Source of the DNA: Cyanobium sp. ATX 6A2
Lineage (GTDB): Bacteria > Cyanobacteriota > Cyanobacteriia > PCC-6307 > Cyanobiaceae
Reading direction: 5' to 3'
DNA length: 64,000 nucleotides
Assembly: GCF_024346355.1 (NCBI RefSeq)
Contig: NZ_JAGQCU010000016.1
Location: 1 to 64,000, forward strand
In this document: positions 26,819 to 35,695 of the stretch, one piece after another
Layout of the letters: each line of letters opens with the position of its first letter
How positions within the stretch are numbered: the stretch's first letter is position 1
The notes under the pieces: generated by a model
What the model saw: only the letters and a program-made list of their open reading frames with translations
Told to the model about the DNA's origin: nothing
Database searches by the model: none
Translations under genes and position numbers: made by a program

Positions 26819-27364
26819 ATGGCTGACGAGTCCTCCACGCCAGCGCCCCAGGCCGGGCGCAACGCCGGCACCCGAGACGGGGGCGGCTTTCGCATCCGTC
26901 TCAGCGACAACGAGATGCGCTCCGCCCGCAGCATTCAGGAGGCCTTCCGGCTGCGCTCCACCGTGGCCGTGCTGGGCTTCTCGGTGCGCGCCATCGCCCA
27001 GCTGCTGGAAGAGGGCAAGCTCGACGAGCTGGTGGCCCAGCAGCAGGAGCAGGCCGGCCCCCGCCGCGAGGGTGGCCGCGACGGCGAGCGGGGTGGCCGC
27101 GGCGATGGCGGTCGCAGTGAGGGAGCTCGCCGCGAGGGCCCTCGCGGCGAGGGCCGGGGAGGACGCCAGGAGCGCCAGAATCGCATCGACCCCTTTGCCC
27201 GTCCGGCCCGGCCGACAACGCCAGCCCCAGCTGAAGCGGCACCCGAACCACAAACAGAGTCCACACCGGAAGCAGAGCCCGCACTGGAAGCAGAGCCCCA
27301 ACCCCAAGCCGAGCCCGAAGCGCCGATCGCTGCTGAGTCCGCAGAGACCACCGACGAACGCTGA
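26819..27364 (+). CDS. Unknown protein with RG-rich and Pro/Glu-rich tails
   Basis: Not assigned. The ATG at 26819 gives 181 aa. The N-terminal part (about residues 22-80: FRIRLSDNEMRSARSIQEAF, LRSTVAVLGFSVRAIAQLLEEGKLDELVAQQ) looks folded and conserved-type. It is followed by about 45 residues rich in Arg-Gly and Gly-Arg (EGGRDGERGGRG and similar), then by an acidic tail of Glu-Pro-Ala repeats (EPALEAEPQPQAEPEAP). RG-rich tails often bind RNA, so an RNA-related role next to trpS is possible but unproven. The stop is five bases before trpS, which suggests co-transcription. Confidence 0.65.
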   Translation: MADESSTPAPQAGRNAGTRDGGGFRIRLSDNEMRSARSIQEAFRLRSTVAVLGFSVRAIAQLLEEGKLDELVAQQQEQAGPRREGGRDGERGGRGDGGRSEGARREGPRGEGRGGRQERQNRIDPFARPARPTTPAPAEAAPEPQTESTPEAEPALEAEPQPQAEPEAPIAAESAETTDER

Positions 27365-27369
27365 TTGCC

Positions 27370-28404
27370 ATGAGCAGGCCCCGGGTTCTCTCCGGCGTTC
27401 AGCCCACCGGCTCCCTGCACCTGGGCAACTGGCTGGGTGCGATCCGCAACTGGGTGGACCTGCAGCAGGACCACGACACCTTTTTCTGTGTGGTGGACCT
27501 GCACGCCATCACGGTGCCCCACGACCCGGCGCGCCTGGCGGAGGACACCCTCTCCACCGCCGCCCTCTACCTGGCCTGCGGCATTGACCCGGCGCGCTCG
27601 ACGGTGTTCGTGCAGAGCCAGGTGCCGGCCCACAGCGAACTGTGCTGGCTGTTGAACTGCGTCACCCCGCTCAACTGGCTGGAGCGCATGATCCAGTTCA
27701 AGGAGAAGGCCGTGAAACAGGGCGATCAGGTGTCGGCCGGACTGCTCGACTACCCGGTGCTGATGGCCGCCGACATCCTTCTCTATGACGCCGACCGCGT
27801 GCCGGTGGGGGACGACCAGAAACAGCACCTGGAACTGGCCCGCGACATCGCCCAGCAGCGCATCAACGCCCGCTTCGCCCCCAGGGGCGCCGACGGCGAA
27901 CCCCTGCCGGTGCTGAAGGTGCCCGAGCCGATGATCCTGCCGGAAGGCGCCCGGGTGATGAGCCTCAGCGACGGCACCAGCAAGATGAGCAAGAGTGATC
28001 CCAACGAGGGCTCGCGCATTGCCCTGCTCGACCCGCCGGAGCTGATCAGCCGCAAGATCAAGCGCGCCCGCACCGACCCCACCATGGGTCTTGAGTTCGG
28101 CAACCCCGAGCGACCCGAAGCCGACAACCTCCTGGGGCTCTATGCAGCGCTCTCCGGTCGCGGCCGCGCCGCCGTGGCCGGTGAATGCGCCGAGATGGGC
28201 TGGGGGCGCTTCAAGCCGCTGCTGGCGGAGGCCGCCGTGGAGGCCCTACGGCCGATCCAGGAGCACTATCGCGAGCTGCGGGCCGATCCGGCCAGCCTGG
28301 AGGCGGTGCTGGCGCAGGGTCGCGAACGGGCCAGCGCGGTGGCGGCAGCAACGCTGCAGCGGGTGCGGGATGCTCTCGGCTTCCTCCCCGTCAAGCCCAT
28401 GTGA
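27370..28404 (+). CDS. trpS: Tryptophanyl-tRNA synthetase
   Basis: Charges tRNA-Trp. The 344-aa class I synthetase has the HIGH-type motif in TGSLHLGNWLG (residues 14-24) and the KMSKS motif in TSKMSKSDP, with LNWLERMIQFKEK and PVLMAADILLYDAD as further family marks. Start at ATG right after the RG-rich protein gene. Length is normal for bacteria. A perfect 11-bp inverted repeat follows 28 bases after the stop and may end the transcript. Confidence 0.96.
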   Translation: MSRPRVLSGVQPTGSLHLGNWLGAIRNWVDLQQDHDTFFCVVDLHAITVPHDPARLAEDTLSTAALYLACGIDPARSTVFVQSQVPAHSELCWLLNCVTPLNWLERMIQFKEKAVKQGDQVSAGLLDYPVLMAADILLYDADRVPVGDDQKQHLELARDIAQQRINARFAPRGADGEPLPVLKVPEPMILPEGARVMSLSDGTSKMSKSDPNEGSRIALLDPPELISRKIKRARTDPTMGLEFGNPERPEADNLLGLYAALSGRGRAAVAGECAEMGWGRFKPLLAEAAVEALRPIQEHYRELRADPASLEAVLAQGRERASAVAAATLQRVRDALGFLPVKPM

Positions 28405-28431
28405 GCAAAACAAGCTGAATAGACACCGCGC

Positions 28432-28456
28432 CAATGATCAGCCGCGCTGATCATTG
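28432..28456 (+). terminator. Inverted repeat after trpS, possible terminator
   Basis: CAATGATCAGC and its reverse complement GCTGATCATTG face each other with the 3-base loop CGC, a perfect 11-bp stem 28 bases after the trpS stop. No T tract follows, so intrinsic termination is uncertain; it could instead be a protein-binding palindrome or an mRNA-stabilising hairpin. Confidence 0.4.
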
Positions 28457-28625
28457 CGGCCTTACACCGCCCCAGGCAATCCGAGCGACAGCCGTCGCAA
28501 CTGCGACGCAGAACGTTACGTGGCTGTTGATACACATTCATCCGCTCCCGTCAACCCCCCCAGGCGCCCTGCTGGCCTCCGTCCACCCCAGGCCAGCAAG
28601 GTCATGACGCCCGATGTGAGCGCCC

Positions 28626-29258
28626 CTGACTCGCCCCCGCCTGTTCGCCTCCACGGTCGTTGCCATCGCCATGGCCACCGTGCTGCCGATCCCCCGCCCC
28701 GCCACCGCCGTCTCCTCCCCCAGGCCCATGCCCGAGTTGCCCCAGCCGCCGCAGGCGGTGGCCGTGCGGCCGGCCGATCCAGCTCCCTATGCGCTCACAC
28801 CGGAGCGCCGTGCCCTGCTCGACACCCTGCGCTACGCCGAAGGCACCTGGAAGAACGGCAGCCCCGACGGCTACCGGGTGCTCTACGGCGGCGGCCTGTT
28901 CGACACCCTGGAGCGCCACCCTGAGATCGTCGTGCACCAGCGCTACACCAGCGCCGCCGCCGGTGCCTACCAGTTTCTGCCCGCCACCTGGGAGGCCGTG
29001 GCCCGGCAGCTGGGGCTCAGCAGCTTCGAGCCCCACAACCAGGACCAGGCCGCCCTGCACCTGATCGAGCGCCGGGGGGCCCTGCAGCTGTTCGACCGGA
29101 CGGGGCTGAACGCCGATGTGCTGGCCCGGCTGGCGCCGGAATGGGCCTCCCTGCCGGCCCACCATGGCGGCAGCTACTACGGCCAGCCGGTGAAGAGCCG
29201 CCAGGAGCTGGTGGCCTTCTACGACTCCGCCCTGGCGCGGCACGAGAACGCCGGCTGA
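28626..29258 (+). CDS. Secreted lambda-type lysozyme (GH104 lytic transglycosylase)
   Basis: Cleaves peptidoglycan glycan strands like the lambda phage R endolysin. The domain matches that family throughout: LDTLRYAEGTW with the catalytic Glu, YRVLYGGGLFDTLERHP, SAAAGAYQFLPATWEAVA, LGLSSFEPHNQDQAALHLIERRGA and a C-terminal EWASLP. The first ATG (28671) yields only MATVLPIPRPATA, a shortened leader. Reading back in frame to a CTG at 28626 gives a complete signal peptide, MTRPRLFAS...PATA, with two arginines, a hydrophobic core and an AxA cut site; an in-frame TGA lies just before it. I therefore extend the gene to CTG, with modest confidence; the ATG form would have 195 aa. A host function in wall turnover is likely, of phage origin. 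Confidence 0.75.
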   Translation: MTRPRLFASTVVAIAMATVLPIPRPATAVSSPRPMPELPQPPQAVAVRPADPAPYALTPERRALLDTLRYAEGTWKNGSPDGYRVLYGGGLFDTLERHPEIVVHQRYTSAAAGAYQFLPATWEAVARQLGLSSFEPHNQDQAALHLIERRGALQLFDRTGLNADVLARLAPEWASLPAHHGGSYYGQPVKSRQELVAFYDSALARHENAG

Positions 29259-29281
29259 GCGCCGGCCGGTCCCCAGCGCAC

Positions 29282-29725
29282 TCAGGGCTCGCGGTACACC
29301 ACCCGTCCGCGGCTGTCGTTGCCCACATCCAGCAGCTGCACCTCCAGCAAATGCTGGATCTCGGCCCGCACCGCCTCACTGCCCACGCCGCTGCCGTACT
29401 CCAGCGCCAGCAGGGCGTCGTTGAGGGTGAAGCCGGCATCGCCGCTGTGCCGCGCCAGCTCCAGCAGCTGCCGCTCCAGCGACAGGGAAGCGCCCTGCAG
29501 CAGGGGCAGGGCATTGGCCTGTTCCACCATTTCCGGCATCAGCCAGAGGTCCACCAGCTGGCCCACGTAACAGAGGCCAAAGGTGAGCAGGTAGAGGGTG
29601 CCGCTGTAGGGCTTGCGGTTGTAGAAGCGCTGCAGCCCGCACACCCCCGCCAGGCCAAGGGCCCAGAGCAGGTAGGAGAGGGCCAGGGTGCGCCGCTCGC
29701 CGCGGCGGGAGAGGGAATCCGCCAT
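29282..29725 (-). CDS. TM2-domain membrane protein
   Basis: A 147-aa membrane protein with the TM2 layout: two transmembrane helices (about residues 14-33 and 41-62) joined by a short turn with GLQRFYNRKPYSG, then a cytoplasmic C-terminal part of about 80 residues (helical, winged-helix-like: FTLNDALLALEYGSG, IQHLLEVQLLDVG). TM2 proteins have no settled biochemical role. It is four bases downstream of the DUF2605 gene on the same strand; this pair recurs in cyanobacteria to my knowledge, which argues for a joint function. It converges with the lysozyme gene. Confidence 0.8.
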   Translation of the reverse strand: MADSLSRRGERRTLALSYLLWALGLAGVCGLQRFYNRKPYSGTLYLLTFGLCYVGQLVDLWLMPEMVEQANALPLLQGASLSLERQLLELARHSGDAGFTLNDALLALEYGSGVGSEAVRAEIQHLLEVQLLDVGNDSRGRVVYREP

Positions 29726-29729
29726 GGCT

Positions 29730-30101
29730 TCAGAGCCCCGGGAAGGCAGGCGGTTGCGGCCAGCTGAGCTGGGGCAGGGCCACGCCGCTGCGGCGCAGAC
29801 GGGCGGACAGGGACCACACCCGCATCACCAGCTGATGCCAGGGGGCCAGGGTGTCCATGGCCAGGGCCACGGGTGCCGGTGTGGACTGGCGCAGGCTGGT
29901 GGCGGCAATCAGCTCACGGCGGGCCTGATCCAGCTCAGTGCGCAGGGCATGGCGCTCCGCGGCGGCCATCACCGCGTCGGGGCAGAGGTCGAGCAGCAGC
30001 TCCCCGCGCTCGAACCAGAAGCAGAAGTCGCTGAGCAGGGAGCCCAGCAGGTGCTCCAGCAGTTCGGCGGCAGGCTCCTGGGCAGACGGGTCGGCGCTCA
30101 T
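29730..30101 (-). CDS. DUF2605 family protein
   Basis: A 123-aa soluble, mostly helical protein of the cyanobacterial DUF2605 family. Its core is visible in LLEHLLGSLLSDFCFWFERGELLLD, the basic-acidic helix EELR-like HALRTELDQARRELIAATSL, and MDTLAPWHQLVMRVWSLSARLR. The function is unknown. Its start is 56 bases from the divergent thrS start and its stop four bases before the TM2 gene, with which it is probably co-transcribed. Confidence 0.8.
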   Translation of the reverse strand: MSADPSAQEPAAELLEHLLGSLLSDFCFWFERGELLLDLCPDAVMAAAERHALRTELDQARRELIAATSLRQSTPAPVALAMDTLAPWHQLVMRVWSLSARLRRSGVALPQLSWPQPPAFPGL

Positions 30102-30157
30102 AGCAGGAGTTTAGAAGCGCTGCGTAGGATCGGCCCTCGCCCCAGCGCCGCCTGCCC

Positions 30158-31996
30158 ATGCCCGCTTCCGCGTCCGCCTCCAGCACAACCCCGGCGGCCG
30201 GGAGCACCATCCACCTGCCCAAAACCAGCGAGAGCGAGCAGCTGCTCAAGATCCGCCATTCAATGAGCCATGTGATGGCCATGGCGGTGCAGAAGCTGTT
30301 TCCCAGGGCCCAGGTGACCATCGGCCCCTGGACCGAAACCGGCTTCTACTACGACTTCGACAGTCCCGAACCCTTCACCGAGGCCGATCTCAAGGCCATC
30401 AGGAAGGAGATGATCCGGATCATCAACAAGAAGCTGCCGCTCGAGCGCATCGAGGTGAGCCGCGCTGAGGCCGAGGCGCGGATCCGGGCCCAGAACGAGC
30501 CCTACAAGCTCGAGATTCTGGCTGGAATTCAGGAGCCGATCACCCTCTACACCCTCGGCCAGGAGTGGTGGGACCTCTGCGCCGGGCCCCACGTGGCCCA
30601 CACCGGGGAGCTCAATCCCCAGGCCTTCGAGCTGGAGAGCGTCGCCGGCGCCTACTGGCGCGGCGACGAACACAACGCCCAGCTGCAGCGCATCTACGGC
30701 ACCGCCTGGGAAACCGCCGAGCAGCTGGCCGAACACAAGCACCGCCGGGAAGAGGCGAAACGGCGCGACCATCGGCGTTTGGGCACGGATCTGGATCTGT
30801 TTTCGATCGAAGACGAGGCCGGCGCCGGCCTGGTGTTCTGGCATCCCCGCGGCGCCCGCATGCGGCTGCTGATCGAGGACTTCTGGCGCCAGGCCCACTT
30901 CGCCGCCGGCTACGAGCTGCTCTACACCCCCCATGTGGCCGACCTCGCCCTCTGGCGCACCTCCGGCCACCTCGACTTCTACAGCGAGAGCATGTTCGGG
31001 CCGATGGCGGTGGATGAGCGGCTGTACCAGCTCAGGCCGATGAACTGCCCCTTCCACGTGCTCACCTACGCCAGCCGGCTGCGCTCCTATCGGGAGCTGC
31101 CGATCCGCTGGGCGGAGCTGGGCACCGTGTATCGCTACGAGCGACCTGGGGTGATGCACGGGCTGATGCGGGTGCGCGGCTTCACCCAGGACGACGCCCA
31201 CGTGTTCTGCCTGCCCGAGCAGATCACCGCCGAAATCCTGCGCATCCTCGACCTCACCGAGGAGATCCTCTCGGCGTTCGACTTCCGCAGCTACGAGATC
31301 AACCTCTCCACCCGGCCCGGGAAGTCGATCGGCGAGGACGCCGTGTGGGAGCTGGCCACCGCGGGCCTGGTGGAGGCCCTGAGCCGCAAGGGCTGGGCCT
31401 ACACGATCGATGAGGGCGGCGGCGCCTTCTACGGCCCCAAGATCGACCTCAAGATCGAGGATGCGATCGGCCGGATGTGGCAGTGCTCCACGATCCAGCT
31501 GGACTTCAACCTGCCCGAGCGCTTCCAGCTCGAGTACGTGGCGGCCGATGGCTCCAGGCAGCGTCCGATCATGATCCACCGCGCCATCTTCGGCTCGCTG
31601 GAGCGGTTCTTCGGGATCATGACCGAGAACTATGCCGGCGATTTCCCCTTCTGGCTGGCCCCGGAGCAGGTGCGGCTGCTGCCGGTCACCGATGAGGTGC
31701 TGCCCTTCGCCGAGCAGGTGCTCAGCCAGCTCAGCGGCGCCGGCATCCGCGCCAGCGTGGACCACAGCGGCGATCGCCTGGGCAAGCTGATTCGCAACGG
31801 CGAGCAGATGAAGATCCCGGTGCTGGCCGTGATCGGCGCCCGCGAGGCCGAAACCGCGGCGGTGAGCCTGCGCAGCCGCCGCGATGGCGATCTCGGCAGC
31901 CTGCCCGTGGCCGCCCTGCTGAAGGCAGCTGAACGCGCCAACCTCGAGCGCGGCGCCACTCTGGAGCTGGCCAGCCCGGGCAAGGAGCATTCATGA
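30158..31996 (+). CDS. thrS: Threonyl-tRNA synthetase without TGS domain
   Basis: Charges tRNA-Thr. The 612-aa enzyme lacks the N-terminal TGS (N1) domain found in E. coli ThrS; a 30-residue Ser/Ala/Thr-rich stretch precedes the editing domain, which retains the HxxxH motif in IRHSMSHVMA. The catalytic class II core has RPMNCPFHV (zinc Cys), GTVYRYERPGVMHGL (motif 2 region) and IHRAIFGSLERF (motif 3), followed by the anticodon-binding domain. TGS-less ThrS is usual in cyanobacteria. Its stop overlaps the glk start by four bases (ATGA). Confidence 0.95.
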   Translation: MPASASASSTTPAAGSTIHLPKTSESEQLLKIRHSMSHVMAMAVQKLFPRAQVTIGPWTETGFYYDFDSPEPFTEADLKAIRKEMIRIINKKLPLERIEVSRAEAEARIRAQNEPYKLEILAGIQEPITLYTLGQEWWDLCAGPHVAHTGELNPQAFELESVAGAYWRGDEHNAQLQRIYGTAWETAEQLAEHKHRREEAKRRDHRRLGTDLDLFSIEDEAGAGLVFWHPRGARMRLLIEDFWRQAHFAAGYELLYTPHVADLALWRTSGHLDFYSESMFGPMAVDERLYQLRPMNCPFHVLTYASRLRSYRELPIRWAELGTVYRYERPGVMHGLMRVRGFTQDDAHVFCLPEQITAEILRILDLTEEILSAFDFRSYEINLSTRPGKSIGEDAVWELATAGLVEALSRKGWAYTIDEGGGAFYGPKIDLKIEDAIGRMWQCSTIQLDFNLPERFQLEYVAADGSRQRPIMIHRAIFGSLERFFGIMTENYAGDFPFWLAPEQVRLLPVTDEVLPFAEQVLSQLSGAGIRASVDHSGDRLGKLIRNGEQMKIPVLAVIGAREAETAAVSLRSRRDGDLGSLPVAALLKAAERANLERGATLELASPGKEHS

Positions 31997-33003
31997 GCAT
32001 CCTGCTGGCCGGCGACATCGGCGGAACCAAGACCCTGCTGGCCCTCTACCGGGCCAACGGCGACCAGCTCGAACCCCTCTGCTCTCGCCGCTACAACTCC
32101 GAGGAATGGCCCGATCTGGCGCCCATGGTGCAGGCCTTCCTGGGCGAGGCCCGCGACACCGCAGCCCCCGATGATCAGCCGGCGGCTGCCTGTTTCGCCG
32201 TGGCCGGACCGGTGCAGCAGGGGGCAGCCCGGCTCACCAACCTGCCCTGGCAGCTGGAGGAGCGGGAGCTGAGCACAGCCATCGGCATCGCCCCGGTGGA
32301 GCTGGTGAACGACTTCGCCGTGCTCGTGTATGGACTGCACCACCTCGGCAGCGCCCAGCAGGCCTCGATCCGCCAGGGCACCCCCTGCATCGGGGAGCCG
32401 GTGTTGATCCTCGGCGCCGGCACCGGATTGGGCGTGGCCTTCGGCGTGCCGGGCCCGGCTGGACTGACGGCGGTGGCCAGTGAGGCGGCCCACGCCGAAT
32501 TCGCGCCGCGCAATCCCGCCGAGTGGCAGCTCAAGCAGTGGCTGGCTGCTGATCTGGGCATCCAGCGGGTGTCGGTGGAGCGGGTGGTGAGCGGCACCGG
32601 CCTGGGCCACGTGGCCCGCTGGCTGCTGAGCGAACGCCACCCCGAGGGCGAGCACCCCCTGCATCAGTGCAATGGCGATCTGCCGGCGGCGGTGGCCAGT
32701 GCGGCGGCCCTCGGCGATCCCCTGGCCCGGGAGGCCCTCGACCTGTGGCTCGAGGCCTACGGCAGTGTCACCGGTGATCTGGCCCTGACAGGACTCTGCC
32801 GCGGCGGCATCTGGCTGGCCGGCGGGACGGCCGGCAAACTGCTGATGGAGCTGCGCAGCCCCCTGTTCCGACGGGCCTTCCTCGACAAGGGACGCCTGGG
32901 AGTGGTGCTGGAGCCGCTGCCGATCACGGCGGTGATCGACTCCGCGAGCGGCGAGTTCAGCGCTGCCTGCCGGGCGCGCATGCTGCTGGGCGCGGCGGGC
33001 TGA
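31993..33003 (+). CDS. glk: Glucokinase (Glk family)
   Basis: Phosphorylates glucose with ATP. The 336-aa protein starts with LLAGDIGGTKTLLALY (phosphate-1 motif), has CFAVAGPV, LVNDFAV, ILGAGTGLGVAF (phosphate-2) and SEAAHAEFAPRN, typical of the bacterial Glk family rather than of ROK kinases. It overlaps thrS by four bases, so it is expressed with a translation gene. A second, unrelated sugar kinase of the ROK type lies 9 kb downstream in this window, and the two may share or divide substrates. Confidence 0.92.
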   Translation: MSILLAGDIGGTKTLLALYRANGDQLEPLCSRRYNSEEWPDLAPMVQAFLGEARDTAAPDDQPAAACFAVAGPVQQGAARLTNLPWQLEERELSTAIGIAPVELVNDFAVLVYGLHHLGSAQQASIRQGTPCIGEPVLILGAGTGLGVAFGVPGPAGLTAVASEAAHAEFAPRNPAEWQLKQWLAADLGIQRVSVERVVSGTGLGHVARWLLSERHPEGEHPLHQCNGDLPAAVASAAALGDPLAREALDLWLEAYGSVTGDLALTGLCRGGIWLAGGTAGKLLMELRSPLFRRAFLDKGRLGVVLEPLPITAVIDSASGEFSAACRARMLLGAAG

Positions 33004-33030
33004 GACACTGGCCGCAGCAGAGCCAGTGCC

Positions 33031-33981
33031 ATGGTGCGCCCGCGGGTCGGCCAAGGGGTCGTTGTTCACGTTCCGGCCACCACCGCCAATTTGGGTCCAG
33101 GGTTCGACTGCCTCGGTGCGGCGCTCAACCTCGACAACGTGTTTGAACTGCGCTGCCTGGAGGGGGGCAGCCAGCGCTTCGACCTGATCATCGAGAGCCA
33201 GGAGGGCTCCCACCTGCGCGGCGGGCCCGACAACCTCGTGTATCGCTCAGCCCAACGGGTGTGGAAGGAGGCCGGTGAGGAGCCGGTGGGACTGGAGGCC
33301 CGGGTGCGCCTGGCGGTGCCGCCGGCCCGGGGCCTGGGCAGCAGCGCCACGGCCATCGTGGCCGGCCTGATGGGGGCCAATGCCCTGGTGGGCGAGGCCC
33401 TCAGCAAGGAGAAACTGCTGGAGCTGGCAATCGACATCGAAGGCCATCCCGACAACGTCGTGCCCTCATTGGTGGGGGGCCTGTGCATGACGGCCCGGGC
33501 GGCATCGCACCGCTGGCGGGTGGTGCGCTGCGAATGGTCACCGGAGGTGGTGGCGGTGGTGGCGATTCCGGCCATCCGGCTCACCACCAGCGAGGCCCGG
33601 CGGGCGATGCCGAAGTCGATCCCGGTGGCAGACGCGGTGGTGAACCTCGGGGCACTCACCCTGCTGCTGCAGGGTCTGCGCACCGGCAACGGCGACCTGA
33701 TCACCGACGGCATGCACGACCGCCTGCATGAGCCCTACCGCTGGGGGCTGATCCCCGGCGGCCAGAAGGTGCGCGATGCGGCTCTGGAGGCGGGCGCCTG
33801 GGGTTGCGTGATCAGCGGAGCCGGGCCCAGCCTGCTGGCCCTCTGCCGGGCCGAGGTGGCCGACACCGTGCGCCGCGAGATGCTGGTGGCCTGGCACCGG
33901 GCCGGGGTGGAGGCCCGCGGTGAGGTGCTGAGCGTGCAGCAGCACGGCAGCCACTGGCTGCCGTTGCCCGATCGAGAGTGA
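33031..33981 (+). CDS. thrB: Homoserine kinase
   Basis: Phosphorylates homoserine on the threonine branch. The 316-aa GHMP kinase begins VPATTANLGPGFDCLG and has the ATP-binding loop VPPARGLGSSATAIVAGL near residue 95, EGHPDNVVPSLVGG, and the C-terminal ISGAGPSLLAL motif. It starts 27 bases after glk on the same strand. A 6-bp inverted repeat TGAGTA/TACTCA (33979-33994) overlaps its stop; no T tract follows. Confidence 0.95.
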   Translation: MVRPRVGQGVVVHVPATTANLGPGFDCLGAALNLDNVFELRCLEGGSQRFDLIIESQEGSHLRGGPDNLVYRSAQRVWKEAGEEPVGLEARVRLAVPPARGLGSSATAIVAGLMGANALVGEALSKEKLLELAIDIEGHPDNVVPSLVGGLCMTARAASHRWRVVRCEWSPEVVAVVAIPAIRLTTSEARRAMPKSIPVADAVVNLGALTLLLQGLRTGNGDLITDGMHDRLHEPYRWGLIPGGQKVRDAALEAGAWGCVISGAGPSLLALCRAEVADTVRREMLVAWHRAGVEARGEVLSVQQHGSHWLPLPDRE

Positions 33982-34044
33982 GTACATCTACTCAGCAGCC
34001 CAGGGGCAGCTGATAGGGTCGGAGCCGAATTTGAGGCGCGGTTG

Positions 34045-35643
34045 ATGGACGCCAACCTGGCTCTTCTGGCCGCGTCCAGTCCCTTGGATCCGGTGAGCCT
34101 TGGCTCCCCCACCGTGGCCTTTCCCTGGCTCAGCCTGATCGTGCTGCTGCCAGCGGCGGTAGCCCTGGCGATGCCCCTGCTGCCCGGCGACGGCAGCGAT
34201 CCGCGCCTGCCCCGCGGCCTGGCCCTGGGGGTTCTGGGGGTCGACCTGCTACTGATGCTGTTCTGCTTCAGCAGCCAGTTCGATGGCTCCCTCAGCGAGC
34301 TGCAGCTGGTGGAGCGGGTGAGCTGGGTTCCGGTGCTGGGACTGGAGTGGTCGCTGGCGGCCGATGGCCTCTCGGCCCCGCTGGTGGTGCTCTCCGGTCT
34401 GGTGACCCTGCTCTCGGTGGCGGCCAGCTGGAACGTGAACCGCAAAACCAGGCTCTACTTCGCCCTGATGCTGGTGCAGGCCTCCGCCCAGGGCCTGGTG
34501 TTCCTCTCCCAGGACTTCCTGCTGTTCTTCCTGGCCTGGGAACTGGAGCTGGTGCCGGTGTATCTGCTGATCGCCATCTGGGGTGGCAAGCAGCGCCAGT
34601 ACGCCGCCACCAAGTTCATCCTCTACACCGCCACCGCCTCCCTGCTGATCCTGCTGAGCGGGCTGGCCCTGGCCTTCAACGGCCCCTTCACCTTCAACCT
34701 CGCCGAGCTGGCAGGCCGCAGCGCCGGCGGCAGCTTCGGCCTTCTCTGCTACCTCGGATTCCTGGTGGGTTTCGGCGTCAAGCTGCCGATGTTCCCCCTG
34801 CACACCTGGCTGCCCGATGCCCACGGCGAGGCCAACGCGCCGGTGTCGATGCTGCTGGCCGGGGTGCTGCTGAAGATGGGCGGCTACGCCCTGCTGCGCT
34901 TCAACGTGCAGATGCTGCCCGAGGCCCACCTCATCCTGGCGCCGGCCCTGATCGTGCTGGGCATCGTGAACATCATCTACGGGGCGCTGAATGCCTTCGC
35001 CCAGGACAACGTGAAGCGGCGCATCGCCTGCAGCTCGGTGAGCCACATGGGCTTCGTGCTGGTGGGCATCGGCGCCATCGATGCCCTGGGCATGAGCGGG
35101 GCGATGCTGCAGATGATCAGCCACGGGCTGATCGCGGCGGCCATGTTCTTCGTGACCGGGGTGTTCTACGAGCGCACCGAAACCCTCTCGATCCCGAACA
35201 TGGGCGGCCTGGCCAAGGCCCTGCCGATCACCTTCGCCTTCTTCCTGGCCAGTTGCCTGGCCTCGCTCGCCCTGCCGGGCATGAGCGGCTTCGTGAGTGA
35301 GATCACCGTGTTCCTTGGCGTCACCGCCAACGAGGGCTTCACCATCGGCTTCCGGGTGATCACGATCGTGCTGGCCGCCATCGGCCTGGTGCTCACGCCC
35401 GTGTACCTGCTCAGCCTCTGCCGGCGGGTGTTCTTCGGGCCCCGCATCCCGGCCCTGGCCGTGGTGGGCGACATGACACCCAGGGAGCTGGTGATCGGCC
35501 TCACCCTGCTGGTGCCCACCCTGGTGATCGGCTTCTGGCCGCGGGTGGCGATCGACTTCTACGAGGCCAGCACCAACGCCCTCTCCGTCAAGCTCACCAG
35601 TGGCGTGGCCATGGCCCTGGGACGGTTCACCGCCCTGGGCTGA
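34045..35643 (+). CDS. ndhD: NDH-1 complex subunit 4 (NdhD)
   Basis: Proton-pumping membrane subunit of the cyanobacterial NDH-1 complex, used in respiration and cyclic electron flow or in CO2 uptake depending on the paralogue. The 532-aa protein has about 14 transmembrane helices, with the [16 protein letters not shown] and [20 protein letters not shown] motifs and a conserved Lys/Glu set in the antiporter-like core. Whether it is NdhD1/D2 or the CO2-uptake D3/D4 form is not certain; the absence of ndhF3-type neighbours favours D1/D2. The ATG at 34045 has GAGG eight bases upstream, so it was preferred over the TTG one codon earlier. It stands alone between thrB and the oligopeptidase gene. 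Confidence 0.94.
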   Translation: MDANLALLAASSPLDPVSLGSPTVAFPWLSLIVLLPAAVALAMPLLPGDGSDPRLPRGLALGVLGVDLLLMLFCFSSQFDGSLSELQLVERVSWVPVLGLEWSLAADGLSAPLVVLSGLVTLLSVAASWNVNRKTRLYFALMLVQASAQGLVFLSQDFLLFFLAWELELVPVYLLIAIWGGKQRQYAATKFILYTATASLLILLSGLALAFNGPFTFNLAELAGRSAGGSFGLLCYLGFLVGFGVKLPMFPLHTWLPDAHGEANAPVSMLLAGVLLKMGGYALLRFNVQMLPEAHLILAPALIVLGIVNIIYGALNAFAQDNVKRRIACSSVSHMGFVLVGIGAIDALGMSGAMLQMISHGLIAAAMFFVTGVFYERTETLSIPNMGGLAKALPITFAFFLASCLASLALPGMSGFVSEITVFLGVTANEGFTIGFRVITIVLAAIGLVLTPVYLLSLCRRVFFGPRIPALAVVGDMTPRELVIGLTLLVPTLVIGFWPRVAIDFYEASTNALSVKLTSGVAMALGRFTALG

Positions 35644-35695
35644 ACCGCAGCGGCAGAGCCGGATGGTCTGAAATGGCGGCAGTGATTTGATCGCC

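Noticed and set aside
30260-31990. A 576-codon minus-strand frame inside thrS
   Set aside because: Antisense shadow of a synthetase whose own motifs are all intact on the plus strand.
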